Shown here: positions 45,201-55,144 of the stretch, piece after piece
Numbering within the stretch: the stretch's first letter is position 1
Layout of the letters: each line of letters begins with the position of its first letter
DNA from: an uncultured Clostridia bacterium
Lineage (GTDB): Bacteria > Bacillota > Clostridia > TANB77 > CAG-508
DNA length: 64,000 bases
NCBI GenBank assembly: GCA_934130085.1
Contig: CAKOXK010000001.1
Location: 62,001 to 126,000, forward strand
Reading direction: 5' to 3'
Notes under the pieces: model-generated
Told to the model about the DNA's origin: nothing
The model's input: only the letters and a program-made list of their open reading frames with translations
The model's database searches: none
Translations under genes and position numbers: made by a program

Positions 45201-45869
45201 ATGAAGATTATTGAACCTAAAATTTATGTAGAAGATTATGATGGAATAAAAATTATGAAAAGACTTGAAAGGGCTTGTAGAACATGCTATAAATCAGAAA
45301 ACCTTATAACAGAAGATAGTTACAAACATCTATTAACAAATTGTTTAAATAGGGGACATGAATCAATTTTAGAACACGAAAAAATATCAATTAGAATGAT
45401 ATGCGATATTGGAGTATATAAAGACTTGACACGTCACAGATTTGCAAGTTTTTCAATTGAAAGCACAAGATATTGCAATTATGGAAAAGATAAATTTGAC
45501 AATGAAATCAAATTTATAAAACCGGTTCATATAGAAGAGGGAACAGAAAACTATAAAATTTGGGAAGACACAATGAAATACATTGAAAAACAATACATGG
45601 AGATGGGAGAAAAAAAGGCAACACCAGATCAAATGAGAATGTTACTTCCACATTCAACAGCAGCAGAAGTTTGCATGACAGCAAACATTAGAGAGTGGAG
45701 ACACATATTAAGCTTAAGATGTTCAAAAATGACTCATCCAGCAGTCAGACAATTATTAATACCTCTACTACTAAAATTCAAAAAAGATATGCCAGAACTA
45801 TTTGAAAATGTGGAGTATGATGAAGAATTTCCAAAAGAAAAGTACGCAGGATTACAAGTAGAAGAATAA
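45201..45869 (+). CDS. thyX: Flavin-dependent thymidylate synthase
   Basis: 222 residues; ATG 45201 is placed after GTGAGGA. The diagnostic ThyX motif is present as RHRFASFSIESTRY. Other landmarks are CRTCYKSE, GHESILEHEKISIRMICDIGV and the C-terminal AEVCMTANIREWRHILSLRCSK. ThyX methylates dUMP to dTMP using FAD, NADPH and methylenetetrahydrofolate, replacing ThyA in many anaerobes. 45930-46080 downstream is made of short direct repeats of ttatataaa type. Confidence 0.95.
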   Translation: MKIIEPKIYVEDYDGIKIMKRLERACRTCYKSENLITEDSYKHLLTNCLNRGHESILEHEKISIRMICDIGVYKDLTRHRFASFSIESTRYCNYGKDKFDNEIKFIKPVHIEEGTENYKIWEDTMKYIEKQYMEMGEKKATPDQMRMLLPHSTAAEVCMTANIREWRHILSLRCSKMTHPAVRQLLIPLLLKFKKDMPELFENVEYDEEFPKEKYAGLQVEE

Positions 45870-46097
45870 TAATAACATAAAAAATTTTCCTATCATATTA
45901 TATAAAAACTTGATATAAGAATTAAAATTTATATGAATTATAAATTAAGTATAATAAAAGTTTATATAAAAATTTATACAAACATAAAGCTTACATAAAA
46001 ATTTATATAGAAATTAAAACTTATATAAAATTAGGATTTATAAAGTAAATCTTTTATAAAATTGATCAAAGTTTATGTAATATGAAAGGAAATTTTT

Positions 46098-46610
46098 ATG
46101 TTTAATCCGTATTTTGGAAATCCATTTTATAATGGAAACTTTAATTCGCTCGGCAAGGTAAATAATAATTTAAATAGTAATGCAAACGAAAATAACGTTA
46201 CAAGATGTAACGCAAATAGCAATTTAAGTAGCAATGTAAACAATAATTTTAAAAAAAATGTTACATTTGGAATATATCCTTTAATAATTAATATTGATAA
46301 AGAAACATTAGAAAACAAAAAATATAAAACAATAGTATGGGAAGGGTATAATATGAAGCTTACACTCAGATGTATAAACCCCGGAGAGAGCATTGGAATT
46401 TGCGTTAATACTGAGGCTGACCAGTTTATCAGGATTGAAGAAGGTTTTGGTGTTTGCGTGATGGGAAATTCAAAAGGCAATATGAACTTTAGGAAAAACG
46501 TATATGATGGTTATGCAATAATGATTCCAAAAGGAACGTGGAGTGATGTACTTAACCTAGGAAATAAGCCAATGAAAATTTACTCAATATATGCACAAAA
46601 AAGCAATTAA
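46098..46610 (+). CDS. Cupin-fold protein with Asn-rich N-terminus
   Basis: 170 residues with AAAGGAA upstream. N-terminal 60 residues are Asn/Gly/Tyr-rich low complexity (NPYFGNPFYNGNFN). A single cupin domain follows: YNMKLTLRCINPGESIGICVNTEADQFIRIEEGFGVCVMG and YAIMIPKGTWSDVLNLGNKPMKIYSIYA. The cupin resembles mannose-6-phosphate isomerase-like small cupins but lacks the full His metal set (only the Glu and a replaced His are visible). The Asn-rich leader suggests a spore-coat-associated role; this is inference. Confidence 0.72.
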   Translation: MFNPYFGNPFYNGNFNSLGKVNNNLNSNANENNVTRCNANSNLSSNVNNNFKKNVTFGIYPLIINIDKETLENKKYKTIVWEGYNMKLTLRCINPGESIGICVNTEADQFIRIEEGFGVCVMGNSKGNMNFRKNVYDGYAIMIPKGTWSDVLNLGNKPMKIYSIYAQKSN

Positions 46611-46709
46611 ATTTACAACTAAAAAACGTATTTCTTTATCAAAAGGAATACGTCATTTTTATATAACAGACTTTTATATAATAGAAGGTTTAATATTAAA
46701 CTTAAGTTG

Positions 46710-47313
46710 TCAATTAATTATTTTAGCAGGAATACCAACCACTGTTGCATTATCAGGAACATCATTGAGTACAACTGCATTAGCTCCGATTTTAGAATTA
46801 TTTCCAATTTTTATTGCACCAAGTATTTTAGCTCCAGAGCCAATTAAAACATTATTACCTATATCAGGATGCCTTTTAAATGAGGAATCAACTACTTTTC
46901 CAGTACTACCCAAAGTTACTCCGTGATAAATAATGCAGTCATCACCAATAGTTACAGTTTCACCAATTACAACACAAGAACCATGGTCAATAAAAAGCCT
47001 TTTTCCAATAGTAGCTCCTGGATGTATTTCAATTCCTGTAAAAAAACGACCAAGCTGAGAAATCAAACGTGCCAAGAAAAGCAAGTGCTTTAAATATAGA
47101 AAATGTGAAATTCTATAAAAAATTAAAGAATGAAATCCGAGGGTAAAGAAAAATTACCTGAAGCACATTCTTACAAGCAGGATCTTTTTTCACTATATTT
47201 TTTGCGGCATCATAAAAATCACAAAAAACATTTTTTAAAATTGAAAGCAATTTCAACAATTTATCTTCTAAAGATTTAATACTATTAAAATTAAATTTGT
47301 TTTTATAATTCAA
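46710..47313 (-). pseudogene. cysE: Serine O-acetyltransferase, frameshifted
   Basis: The N-terminal part (DFYDAAKNIVKKDPACKNVLQVIFLYP) and the C-terminal left-handed beta-helix part (LLFLARLISQLGRFFTGIEIHPGATIGKRLFIDHG, VTLGST, IGNNVLIGSGAKILGAIKIG) are both typical of CysE but lie in different frames. Removing one base at about 47137-47141 (CCTCGGA to CCTGGA) restores YPGFHSLIFYRISHFLYLKH. CysE makes O-acetylserine for cysteine synthesis. Either a recent loss of function or a sequencing error. Confidence 0.8.
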
Positions 47314-47496
47314 GACTAAAACCCCTTCATATTGATATTTACGATATTATATGATAAATTACAAAAAAGGTTTAAACAGAAATAAAAACACGTGAAATAG
47401 ATGAAAGAAAGAATAAAATTAAAGTAACAAAAAGACAATTAAAGAATATTATAAAAAAGGGGGGGATTCATATAATTTTTTATATGAGAAAGAAGA

Positions 47497-48363
47497 ATGG
47501 AAAGTAAGAGGTTTGAAGATACAAAAAGAGCAGCAATTGTTGGAATTGTAGGAAATATATTTCTTGCAATTATAAAAATGATAAGCGGTTTTACATTTAA
47601 AAGCCAAGCAATGATAGCAGATAGTATAAATAGTGCAGGAGATATTTTTTCATCAGCAATGACATCAATTGGTAACAAAATTGCAAGTGCACCAAGTGAT
47701 GACGACCACAATCTAGGGCATGGAAAAGCGGAATATTTATTTTCAATGTTCATAGCAATTTCAATGATACTCGTATCATCAGAATTATTTATCACAGATA
47801 TAGGAAATTTAATACATAACCAATCATCAGTAACATTTTCATACATTTTAGTAGCGTCAGCAATCATTACAATCATTTGTAAAATAGCAATGTATCTGTA
47901 TACTAGTGCAAAAACAAAAAAATACAATAATATTTTGCTAGATGCGAATTTAAAAGAACACAGAAACGATATAATAGCAGCAATATTTACACTTATATCA
48001 ATAATAAGCGCTAAATTTGGAATTACTTGTATTGATTCAATAACAGGATGTGGCATATCAATTTGGATAGCAATTGGAGGAATAAGAATTTTTATAAAAA
48101 GTTACAATGTTTTAATGGATAAAACAATCAGTGAAGAAACGAGAAAAAAGATAATAGATATAGTAGAAGCACACAAGGAAGTAAAGAAAATCAATCACCT
48201 AAACTGTTCACCAATGGGGGTAAAGTACATGGTATCAATATCGATATTTGTAGATGGTGATATGAAAACCTATGATAGCCATGAAATAGCAAATCAAATA
48301 GAAGAAGAAATAACGGGGCTTGACGAGGTAGAGTTAACAATTGTACATGTAAATCCGATATAA
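47497..48363 (+). CDS. Cation diffusion facilitator (CDF) transporter
   Basis: 288 residues, about six membrane helices and a cytoplasmic C-terminal domain. CDF landmarks: MIADSINSAGDIFSSAMTSIGNKIA in the second helix region, HNLGHGKAEYLFSMFIA, KEHRNDIIAAIFTL and a C-terminal VKKINHLNCSPMGVKYMVSISIFVDGDM. CDF proteins export Zn2+, Mn2+ or Fe2+ by proton exchange. In the first site the usual DxxxD reads DSINSAGD. Metal identity cannot be told. Confidence 0.88.
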   Translation: MESKRFEDTKRAAIVGIVGNIFLAIIKMISGFTFKSQAMIADSINSAGDIFSSAMTSIGNKIASAPSDDDHNLGHGKAEYLFSMFIAISMILVSSELFITDIGNLIHNQSSVTFSYILVASAIITIICKIAMYLYTSAKTKKYNNILLDANLKEHRNDIIAAIFTLISIISAKFGITCIDSITGCGISIWIAIGGIRIFIKSYNVLMDKTISEETRKKIIDIVEAHKEVKKINHLNCSPMGVKYMVSISIFVDGDMKTYDSHEIANQIEEEITGLDEVELTIVHVNPI

Positions 48364-48387
48364 GATATTAATAAAAAATAAGAACGC

Positions 48388-48518
48388 AAATATTATATTA
48401 TTTTTCAATGCTTTGTTCGTTGCAATCTTCGTTAGTTAAAAGAAAAACTTTCGGAAGATTGCAACATTCGCGCTTTGCTTGATCGCTAACGCAGCATTTG
48501 AAAAATAATATAATATTT
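48388..48518 (+). repeat. Dispersed palindromic repeat, copy 4 (full)
   Basis: Outer arms aaatattatattatttttc and complement, inner arms gttgcaatctt / aagattgcaac, and the GC-richer core cgctttgcttgatcgcta. Interior reads opposite to copy 3. Confidence 0.82.
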
Positions 48519-48602
48519 TCTATTTTAAACAAACGCAATTTTTATTGCTATAAGAAATTATTTATGCTATACTTAGGGCAATTAATTTATGAAGGAACAC
48601 TT

Positions 48603-49745
48603 ATGAAAAACAAGGTAAAGAAGATAGTATTTATTATACTTGCAGTTATAATGGCTATTATATTTTCTGTCTCAATTGGTCTTTATATTGGAAATCAGAA
48701 TTTTAGATCTTGGGCAGATAAATATGTTTTAAAGAAAAATATTCAAGAAGACACATTACCAAAGATTGATATTGAAGAGTCAAAGAGTTATTCTATTTAT
48801 GCGTATTCAAATAGAGTTGTTACTTTGGCTGATAATGTGCTTACTATATACAACTCATCAGCTAAAGAGGTTTCAAAGATTAATATGCAAGTTACTACTC
48901 CTAAATTTGCAAGTTGTGGTGATTATTTACTTGTTGCTGATGAGAATCAACCGGATATGTACTTAATTTATAATGAAAGTTTGCAATGGAGTAAAAATGT
49001 TGATGGAAACATCTCGGAAATTACTGTAAATAAGAACGGTGCTGTTGGAGTTGTTGTCACAGGAACTATATACAAATCTGTAATTGTCATGTATGATATT
49101 AACGGAGATGAAAGCTTTAAAACATATTTATCTTCTACAACGGCAACAGATATTGCAATTTCAGAGAATGCTCAGTATTTAAGTTTCGTAGAAATTAATT
49201 CTTCTGGCACAACAATTACATCAGTAGTAAAAAATATATCAACAAAGCTTGCAAAAGAAAATCCAAGCGAGGCTATTGTAAACACTTATAAAATGGAATC
49301 AAATACAATGGTTCTTTCTGTAAAGTTCAAGAGGGAGAATATTGTAACGATGGATGATTCAAGCATAAATTTGTATAACAATCAAAATGAAGAAAAAATT
49401 TATAGTTTTGATAAAGATACTTTATATGCTGATATTAATTTAGATGGTTATGCTTGCTATTTAAGAGAAAATACCGAGAAAATTGTAAATGGTGATTATT
49501 TGTTAAAGACAATTAATCTTGATAGTAAAAAAGAAAATACATATATTGTGAAAAATACTGTAAAAAGCATGAAGTGTAGTGAAAACGTGATTGCTTTAAA
49601 TACAGGTAGTGATGTTGAGTTTGTTGGTACAAATGGTATGCTAATAAAGAGGTATGAATCACTTAAAAATATTAAGGATGTAATTCTTACAAAAAAGATT
49701 GCTGCGATTGTGCTAAAAGACAGAATTGAAATTGTTAATTTATAA
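48603..49745 (+). CDS. DUF5711 family membrane-anchored beta-propeller protein
   Basis: 380 residues; ATG 48603 is chosen because GAAGGA precedes it. One N-terminal membrane helix (IVFIILAVIMAIIFSVSIGLYIG), then a large extracytoplasmic domain of repeated blades (SIYAYSNRVVTLADNVLTIYN, VTTPKFASCGDYLLVADENQ, ATDIAISENAQYLSFVEIN). This matches DUF5711 proteins, commonly next to cvpA in Clostridia as here (16 nt). Function unknown, perhaps envelope organisation. The coding strand is T-rich. Confidence 0.8.
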   Translation: MKNKVKKIVFIILAVIMAIIFSVSIGLYIGNQNFRSWADKYVLKKNIQEDTLPKIDIEESKSYSIYAYSNRVVTLADNVLTIYNSSAKEVSKINMQVTTPKFASCGDYLLVADENQPDMYLIYNESLQWSKNVDGNISEITVNKNGAVGVVVTGTIYKSVIVMYDINGDESFKTYLSSTTATDIAISENAQYLSFVEINSSGTTITSVVKNISTKLAKENPSEAIVNTYKMESNTMVLSVKFKRENIVTMDDSSINLYNNQNEEKIYSFDKDTLYADINLDGYACYLRENTEKIVNGDYLLKTINLDSKKENTYIVKNTVKSMKCSENVIALNTGSDVEFVGTNGMLIKRYESLKNIKDVILTKKIAAIVLKDRIEIVNL

Positions 49746-49760
49746 AATAAGGAGAATGAT

Positions 49761-50423
49761 ATGACGGGTGGACTTATTCTTGATCTAATTGTACTTATAT
49801 TGTTATTATTATTTGCTGCAGTAGGAGCAAAGAAAGGACTAACGGTTTGTTTAGTAAATATATTTTCTCTCATAATTGCACTTGTACTTGCATTTCTTTT
49901 ATGCAGAAGTGTGGGAGATGTGGTTATAAAAAATACAAGTTTAGATGATAATATAAAAAATACAATTTATGATAATTTAAATGTAAATATAGGGGAGAGT
50001 TTAGATGTTAACAATTCAAACTTGCCTGACAACATGAAGAATTATATAAACGAAACAGTAAAGAACGCAAATAGCACAAAAGAAGAAGCAATTCAAGGCT
50101 TATCAGAAGAAATTACAAAACAGGTAATTTATGTAATTTGCTTTATTGCAATATTCTTCATAGTAAGAATACTACTAGTTGTTGTAAAGATCTTATCAAA
50201 TATAATAAATAAATTACCAGTACTTAGTCAAATTGATAAATTAGGAGGAGCAATATGTGGTTTTATTGAAGGTGCAATCGTAATTTATGCCGCACTTACA
50301 ATAATCTCAATGGCAGCTCCAACAATTAATAATCAGAAGTTCTCTAGCTATATTGAAGATTCATATATAGCAAAACAAATATATAACAATAATTTTATAT
50401 CTAAGAAAATATTTAAGTACTAA
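49761..50423 (+). CDS. cvpA: CvpA family membrane protein
   Basis: 220 residues with AAGGAG upstream. Four membrane helices: LILDLIVLILLLLFAAVGAKKGL, VNIFSLIIALVLAFLLCRSV, VIYVICFIAIFFIVRILLVV and a C-terminal ICGFIEGAIVIYAALTIISMA. This pattern and the KKGL / LGGAICGFIEG motifs define the CvpA (colicin V production) family. Probably co-transcribed with the upstream DUF5711 gene. Confidence 0.85.
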   Translation: MTGGLILDLIVLILLLLFAAVGAKKGLTVCLVNIFSLIIALVLAFLLCRSVGDVVIKNTSLDDNIKNTIYDNLNVNIGESLDVNNSNLPDNMKNYINETVKNANSTKEEAIQGLSEEITKQVIYVICFIAIFFIVRILLVVVKILSNIINKLPVLSQIDKLGGAICGFIEGAIVIYAALTIISMAAPTINNQKFSSYIEDSYIAKQIYNNNFISKKIFKY

Positions 50424-50558
50424 TACTTAGATATACCAATACATTCAAACTAATATACAAATTTGCTAAAAATAAAACTTTTTTACATAGAAAATAAATA
50501 AAGAAATTGAACAGTTTAATTTATGAGTTATAAGGTGGTATATTGATTTATTTAAGTA

Positions 50559-50587
50559 TTGATATTTTACATAAAATTTGTTATACT
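50559..50587 (+). promoter_or_regulatory. Sigma-A promoter for the LCP gene
   Basis: TTGATA, 17 nt, TATACT, about 35 nt before the likely start. Confidence 0.7.
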
Positions 50588-50621
50588 TTTCAAAGACTAT
50601 TGGGGTAGGAGTGTGAAAAAT

Positions 50622-51974
50622 TTGGAAAATCATCAAAATGCAAAAGACAAATCTAAAAATAAAGCTAAAGTAAACAAAAAAAATACAAATAATGTAGTGA
50701 AGAATAGAAATAAGAGTTCCAAAAAAATTGGGAAGAAAATTTTATTAACAATCATTTTAATAATTATTATTTTACTAGCTTACTTTGGAATTCAAGTTGT
50801 AAGAAATGGTGGTGGAATGACAGGAATTGTTACAACCGTTGTAGGAAGTAACAGTGAAAAAGTAAAAAATCTTGAAGATTTATATGTATTATGTATGGGA
50901 AAGAGTCAGAATATGACTGATACAATAATGGTTGTAAAATATTCACCTAAAACACAAAGTGCTGCCATGTTGTCAGTTCCAAGAGATAGCTTTGTTGGAA
51001 CTAATAAAGATAAAGCAACGGCCTTTGATAAAATAAATGCAAAATATCAGTTAAACCCACAAAGCACTATAGATGCCGTAAATAAATTAACAGGTTTAAA
51101 TCTTAAATACTACATTACAATTGATACAAAAGCATTAAGAGATTTAGTAGATGCAATTGGAGGAGTTTATTTTGATGTTCCAATTGACATGGATTATGAT
51201 GACAGTTCTCAAGATTTAGAAATACACCTTGAAAAGGGCTATCAACTTTTAAATGGTATGCAAGCAGAAGGGGTTGTAAGATTTAGACATAACAACAATG
51301 GAACCAGCTATTCATACGAGTATGGAGATAATGACCTAGGCAGAATGAAAACTCAAAGAGCATTTATTCAAGCTGTAATTAGTCAGACAATGAAAGCCTC
51401 AAATATTACAAAAATAAATGAAATCTTAAAGATTGCAAATGAAGAAGTTGAAACAAATATGTCTTGGAATGACGTAAAAGATTATATAGCAGCTTTAATG
51501 AAGTTTGATACATCAAATCTAAAAACAGATGCATTACCAGGAACAGCACAATATTGTAACAATTTATCGTTCTTTATTGTAAATGCCGCACAATCTAGAG
51601 AAAAAATTCAAGAATTGTTCTTTGCTGAACAAAATAACGAAGATTTAGATGAGGACAAAAATGAGATTAGCAATGAGGGTGCAATAGAAGAAAAGAAAAC
51701 ACCTAAAAATTCAGAAATCAAATTACAAGTAATAAATGGAACAGGTAATACTGCTAAATTTAACAATGCAATAACACAACTAAAAAATCAAGGTTACAAA
51801 ATAACCAAAAAGGGAACAACCAACCTTACTCCAAAAACTCTAATAATAAATAGAAATAATGTTTCGTCAAGTGTAACAAGCACAATAAAAGCATTACTTT
51901 GTACAGGAATAGAAAAAATGGGCGAAGATAACGCAGAGGTTGATTACACAATAATAATCGGATGTGACTATTAA
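50622..51974 (+). CDS. LytR-CpsA-Psr (LCP) family cell-wall ligase
   Basis: About 450 residues. A TTG start at 50622 sits 10 nt after TAGGAG; a GTG at 50613 lies too close to that site. Basic N-terminus, one membrane helix (IGKKILLTIILIIIILLAYFG), then the LCP catalytic domain: TIMVVKYSPKTQSAAMLSVPRDSFVG, FDKINAKYQ, GVYFDVPIDMDYDD, GYQLLNGMQAEGVVRFRHNN and DLGRMKTQRAFIQAVISQ. A C-terminal LytR_C domain begins at KLQVINGTGNTAKF. LCP enzymes attach teichoic acids or capsular polymers to peptidoglycan outside the membrane. Confidence 0.92.
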   Translation: MENHQNAKDKSKNKAKVNKKNTNNVVKNRNKSSKKIGKKILLTIILIIIILLAYFGIQVVRNGGGMTGIVTTVVGSNSEKVKNLEDLYVLCMGKSQNMTDTIMVVKYSPKTQSAAMLSVPRDSFVGTNKDKATAFDKINAKYQLNPQSTIDAVNKLTGLNLKYYITIDTKALRDLVDAIGGVYFDVPIDMDYDDSSQDLEIHLEKGYQLLNGMQAEGVVRFRHNNNGTSYSYEYGDNDLGRMKTQRAFIQAVISQTMKASNITKINEILKIANEEVETNMSWNDVKDYIAALMKFDTSNLKTDALPGTAQYCNNLSFFIVNAAQSREKIQELFFAEQNNEDLDEDKNEISNEGAIEEKKTPKNSEIKLQVINGTGNTAKFNNAITQLKNQGYKITKKGTTNLTPKTLIINRNNVSSSVTSTIKALLCTGIEKMGEDNAEVDYTIIIGCDY

Positions 51975-52056
51975 TGAAAATACAATTAAAAATAAATTAC
52001 CGGATTAACTATTATCTAAATTTAAATCTATTAGATGTGACTATTATTTAATAAAA

Positions 52057-52100
52057 AAATTGCAATTATACTTGAAAATTTTCAAGTATAATTGCAACTT
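52057..52100. terminator. Perfect long hairpin between LCP and carboxypeptidase genes
   Basis: Arms ttgcaattatacttgaaa / tcaagtataattgcaa between convergent genes. The rest of the gap (52101-52334) is T-rich and shows nothing. Confidence 0.8.
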
Positions 52101-52334
52101 AAATCATATTTTTTGTTTTATATCATTTATATCATTCTTATTCTTCATATTATCCTATCGTTTTATTATCTTATTATTTATTAACTTATTATCCTATTTT
52201 TATGAATCAATATGTTAACTTATAAGTACAGGTGTATTATATAAACTATAATACATTAAAAGAATGTGCAATTACACCAGTAAATCTTGTAGTATACTAT
52301 AATGCACTGAAAGAATGTATCAAATAAAAACATA

Positions 52335-53990
52335 TTAAAGCATATACTTATTATGATTAAATTCAGTTGATTTATTTTGTTTAGAATTCTTTTTACGGTT
52401 GTTAGCATTATGTTTAAGACTTACTTTTATACTTTTATTATAACCCTTGCTATAATTTCTACTGTAATTTCTATTAGTTTTTAAGTTACCAGAGTTACGT
52501 TTTTTGCACTTATGACTATGATTATTCTTAGACCTTAAATTCTTGTTTTTACGGGAAGGTTTCTTGCTAATTAATATAAAAACTAATGTGAGAAATACAA
52601 ATGTTATGGCAAGAATCCAAATAAAGTTTGTGTAACTAGAAGAATAAACATCATGGTCAGCAATAAGATCCGATGAATAACTTATACCATCAACAGTATA
52701 TTTAATTGTTCCAACAACCTCACCTTTAGAAATAGGAGCTAAAAACTTTGTAATCTTAACATCAGGAGTAACATCTATTGCTTCTCCAGTTTTTATAAGA
52801 GCCTTCAAATCATCTTTGCAAACAACATCAAGATCACTTGTTTCCTTGGTTCCATTTAATATTTTCAAGGTACGGCTAACACTACCGGAAGATGAAAGAG
52901 TTGATAAAGAATATTTAGTAAAACCATAATCAAAAAGCCTAATACAATCCATCTCACGAGATGTTACACTATCATTTGCATTTCCTGAATGAAGAATAAC
53001 GCAAATCAAACTTCTTTCATCCTTTTTAGCACTTGCAATAATACAATATTGAGCGGCATCAGTATAACCGGTTTTTAAGCCATTTGCATATTCATAATAA
53101 AATTTTCTATCTTTTCTAAGCAATAAATTTGTTGACTTATAATGTCTATTATCTTCACTATGTAAATCAGTTGCTGGAGTTGCATACTCAATAGTTCCAA
53201 CAATTTTCATTATAATAGGGCTATTGTAAGCATATTTTCCAATCAGAGCCAAATCATTAGCTGTTGAATAATGATTTTCATTATGAATTCCATTAGGATT
53301 AACAAAATTTGAATTGATAGCACCAATCTCTTTAGCTTTTGAATTCATCATTTCTGAAAAGACGCTTATACTACTTGTGAATTTAGATTTTGTATCAGTA
53401 GAAGAATCAGTACTATAATTATTACCACCATTTGCAACATACTCAGCCAAAACAAAAGCGGAATCATTAGCAGAAGCAATAAGCAAAGAATGAAGCAAAT
53501 CTCTTAATGAAAATTCTTCATTAGCATACAAATTAGCAATTGAATATGTATAAGGGACGGAATGAACAGCATAATAGCTAACTTTTGCTTTTGCAGAAAG
53601 GTCAGAACATCTCTCAGTAACAACAATTGCAGTCAATAATTTTGTAGTACTTGCAGGGTACATCCTTTCTGCAGAATTTTTACTATATAAGACCTTACCT
53701 GTATTCACATCTAAAAGCGTAGCAGAGTCAGCATATACGTCAACATCTAAGCTAGAAGCATCATCTGAAGCACTCATATTAGAAACAGAGTTATGATTAA
53801 GCTCAGAGGTAGAAGGTGAATTTATGGTATTTGCTGTACTAACTATGCCAAGAGTGCTAGTAGAACTTGATGCCAAAGTCACATTATATACAGGCAAAAT
53901 AATTAAAATTAGAGTCAACATAATAACAAAAAAATATTTTCTTATTTTCACACGAAATCTCCTAAAAAAAGTCTTATTAAATATTAACAA
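52335..53990 (-). CDS. Serine-type D-Ala-D-Ala carboxypeptidase (S11)
   Basis: 551 residues. N-terminal signal/anchor, then S11 landmarks: ATLLDVNTGKVLYSKNSAERMYPASTTKLLTAIVV (SxxK as STTK), LLIASANDSAFVLAEYV (SxN) and ANGLKTGYTDAAQYC (KTG). These enzymes trim the last D-Ala of peptidoglycan stems. It has a C-terminal membrane helix (FIWILAITFVFLTLVFILI) followed by a very basic Asn/Lys-rich tail of about 80 residues (SRKNKNLRSKNNHSHKCKK) which is longer than usual. The active-site set is complete. Confidence 0.92.
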   Translation of the reverse strand: MLIFNKTFFRRFRVKIRKYFFVIMLTLILIILPVYNVTLASSSTSTLGIVSTANTINSPSTSELNHNSVSNMSASDDASSLDVDVYADSATLLDVNTGKVLYSKNSAERMYPASTTKLLTAIVVTERCSDLSAKAKVSYYAVHSVPYTYSIANLYANEEFSLRDLLHSLLIASANDSAFVLAEYVANGGNNYSTDSSTDTKSKFTSSISVFSEMMNSKAKEIGAINSNFVNPNGIHNENHYSTANDLALIGKYAYNSPIIMKIVGTIEYATPATDLHSEDNRHYKSTNLLLRKDRKFYYEYANGLKTGYTDAAQYCIIASAKKDERSLICVILHSGNANDSVTSREMDCIRLFDYGFTKYSLSTLSSSGSVSRTLKILNGTKETSDLDVVCKDDLKALIKTGEAIDVTPDVKITKFLAPISKGEVVGTIKYTVDGISYSSDLIADHDVYSSSYTNFIWILAITFVFLTLVFILISKKPSRKNKNLRSKNNHSHKCKKRNSGNLKTNRNYSRNYSKGYNKSIKVSLKHNANNRKKNSKQNKSTEFNHNKYML

Positions 53991-54019
53991 TAAAATACAA
54001 ATAAAGCAAGAGGGAGCGA

Positions 54020-54083
54020 GAAGATTGCACCATTCGCGCTTTGCTTAATCGCTGCGCGGCATTCTTAAACAATATAATATTAA
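54020..54083 (+). repeat. Dispersed palindromic repeat, half copy 5
   Basis: Right half only, as in copy 1: gcaccattcgcgctttgc, a GC-richer core and aaacaatataatatta. Confidence 0.75.
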
Positions 54084-54107
54084 TTTTATATATAAGGAGG
54101 ATATTTT

Positions 54108-54899
54108 ATGAAGAGTTTTTTATTAAATTTATCAAATAAGCAAAAGGTTATAATTCTTTGCTTGGTTGCTATTATTTTTATAATAATATTTATATTTGTT
54201 TATAAATATTATTATGGTGATAGTAGTAGTTTAGAAAGTTTAAATGAAATGGAGGATAATAATATTGCTAATAATGCTGAATTCGATTATAGCTCAGATT
54301 TTGATTATAATACGGATTCTAGCGTGGAAGGCAATGATACATCATCTTCTAATGTTGCGGGAAATGTTTCATTAAGTAATAATAGTTCAAAAGATAGTGC
54401 TAAAAGCAAGTTTGGTGTAGTTACTAAAGATAAGATGATAACGGTACATGTTATTGGTGAGGTTGTGAGTCCAGGGGTTGTTTCTTTGAAGGAAGGATCT
54501 AGAATAATTGATGCTATTAATTCTTGCGGTGGTAAAACGGAGAATGCAGATATTACAAAGATTAATTTGGCGTATATATTGGAAGATGGCATTCAAATTT
54601 ATGTTCCAAGATTAGATGATGATATTGATAATGTTGAGTATATAAGAGAAGGTGCTGGTGAAAATGTTATATCTGAGAACGTTGTGCAGGATGATAAAAA
54701 GAGTATAAAGGTTAATATTAATACAGCAAATCTTGATAAGCTTAAAACTTTGCCTGGAATAGGAGAGGCTATGGCTAAGAGGATTATTGAATATAGGACA
54801 GAAAATGGCAAGTTTCAAAGTATAGAGGATATTAAAAATGTATCTGGAATTGGAGATAGTAAGTTTGAGAAGATTAAGGAATATATTGTAATTAAGTAA
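54108..54899 (+). CDS. comEA: ComEA-like DNA-binding competence protein
   Basis: 263 residues with AAGGAGG upstream. One membrane helix (VIILCLVAIIFIIIFIFVYKYYY), an Asn/Ser/Asp-rich linker, a SLBB domain (ITVHVIGEVVSPGVVSLKEGSRIIDAINSCGG), and a C-terminal helix-hairpin-helix pair (INTANLDKLKTLPGIGEAMAKRIIEYR; IKNVSGIGDSKFEKIKEYIV). ComEA binds double-stranded DNA at the outer face of the membrane for uptake. This is the family's complete layout. No comEC is next to it. Confidence 0.9.
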   Translation: MKSFLLNLSNKQKVIILCLVAIIFIIIFIFVYKYYYGDSSSLESLNEMEDNNIANNAEFDYSSDFDYNTDSSVEGNDTSSSNVAGNVSLSNNSSKDSAKSKFGVVTKDKMITVHVIGEVVSPGVVSLKEGSRIIDAINSCGGKTENADITKINLAYILEDGIQIYVPRLDDDIDNVEYIREGAGENVISENVVQDDKKSIKVNINTANLDKLKTLPGIGEAMAKRIIEYRTENGKFQSIEDIKNVSGIGDSKFEKIKEYIVIK

Positions 54900-55027
54900 A
54901 TTGATAAGTGCAATTAAATGAACGTTGAGTAAGAATTAAATGCGTAATTAAATAAATGGTGTTATTAAATAAGCTCTATTTGACTAATTAATTAGATTGA
55001 ATTATTATTGTGTTATCATCATTGAAG

Positions 55028-55112
55028 TCAAAATATAAAAAAGTTAAAATATAAAAAGTTAGAATATAAAAAAAGTTAAAATACATAAGAGTCAAAGCAT
55101 AAAAAATTTAAA
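55028..55112 (+). repeat. Imperfect 16-18-bp tandem repeats
   Basis: About five units of the kind gttaaaatataaaaaa upstream of the calcium ATPase. AT-rich leader with no gene. Confidence 0.6.
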
Positions 55113-55144
55113 AGATTTTAGATGCTATATTTAGGAGTGTTATT

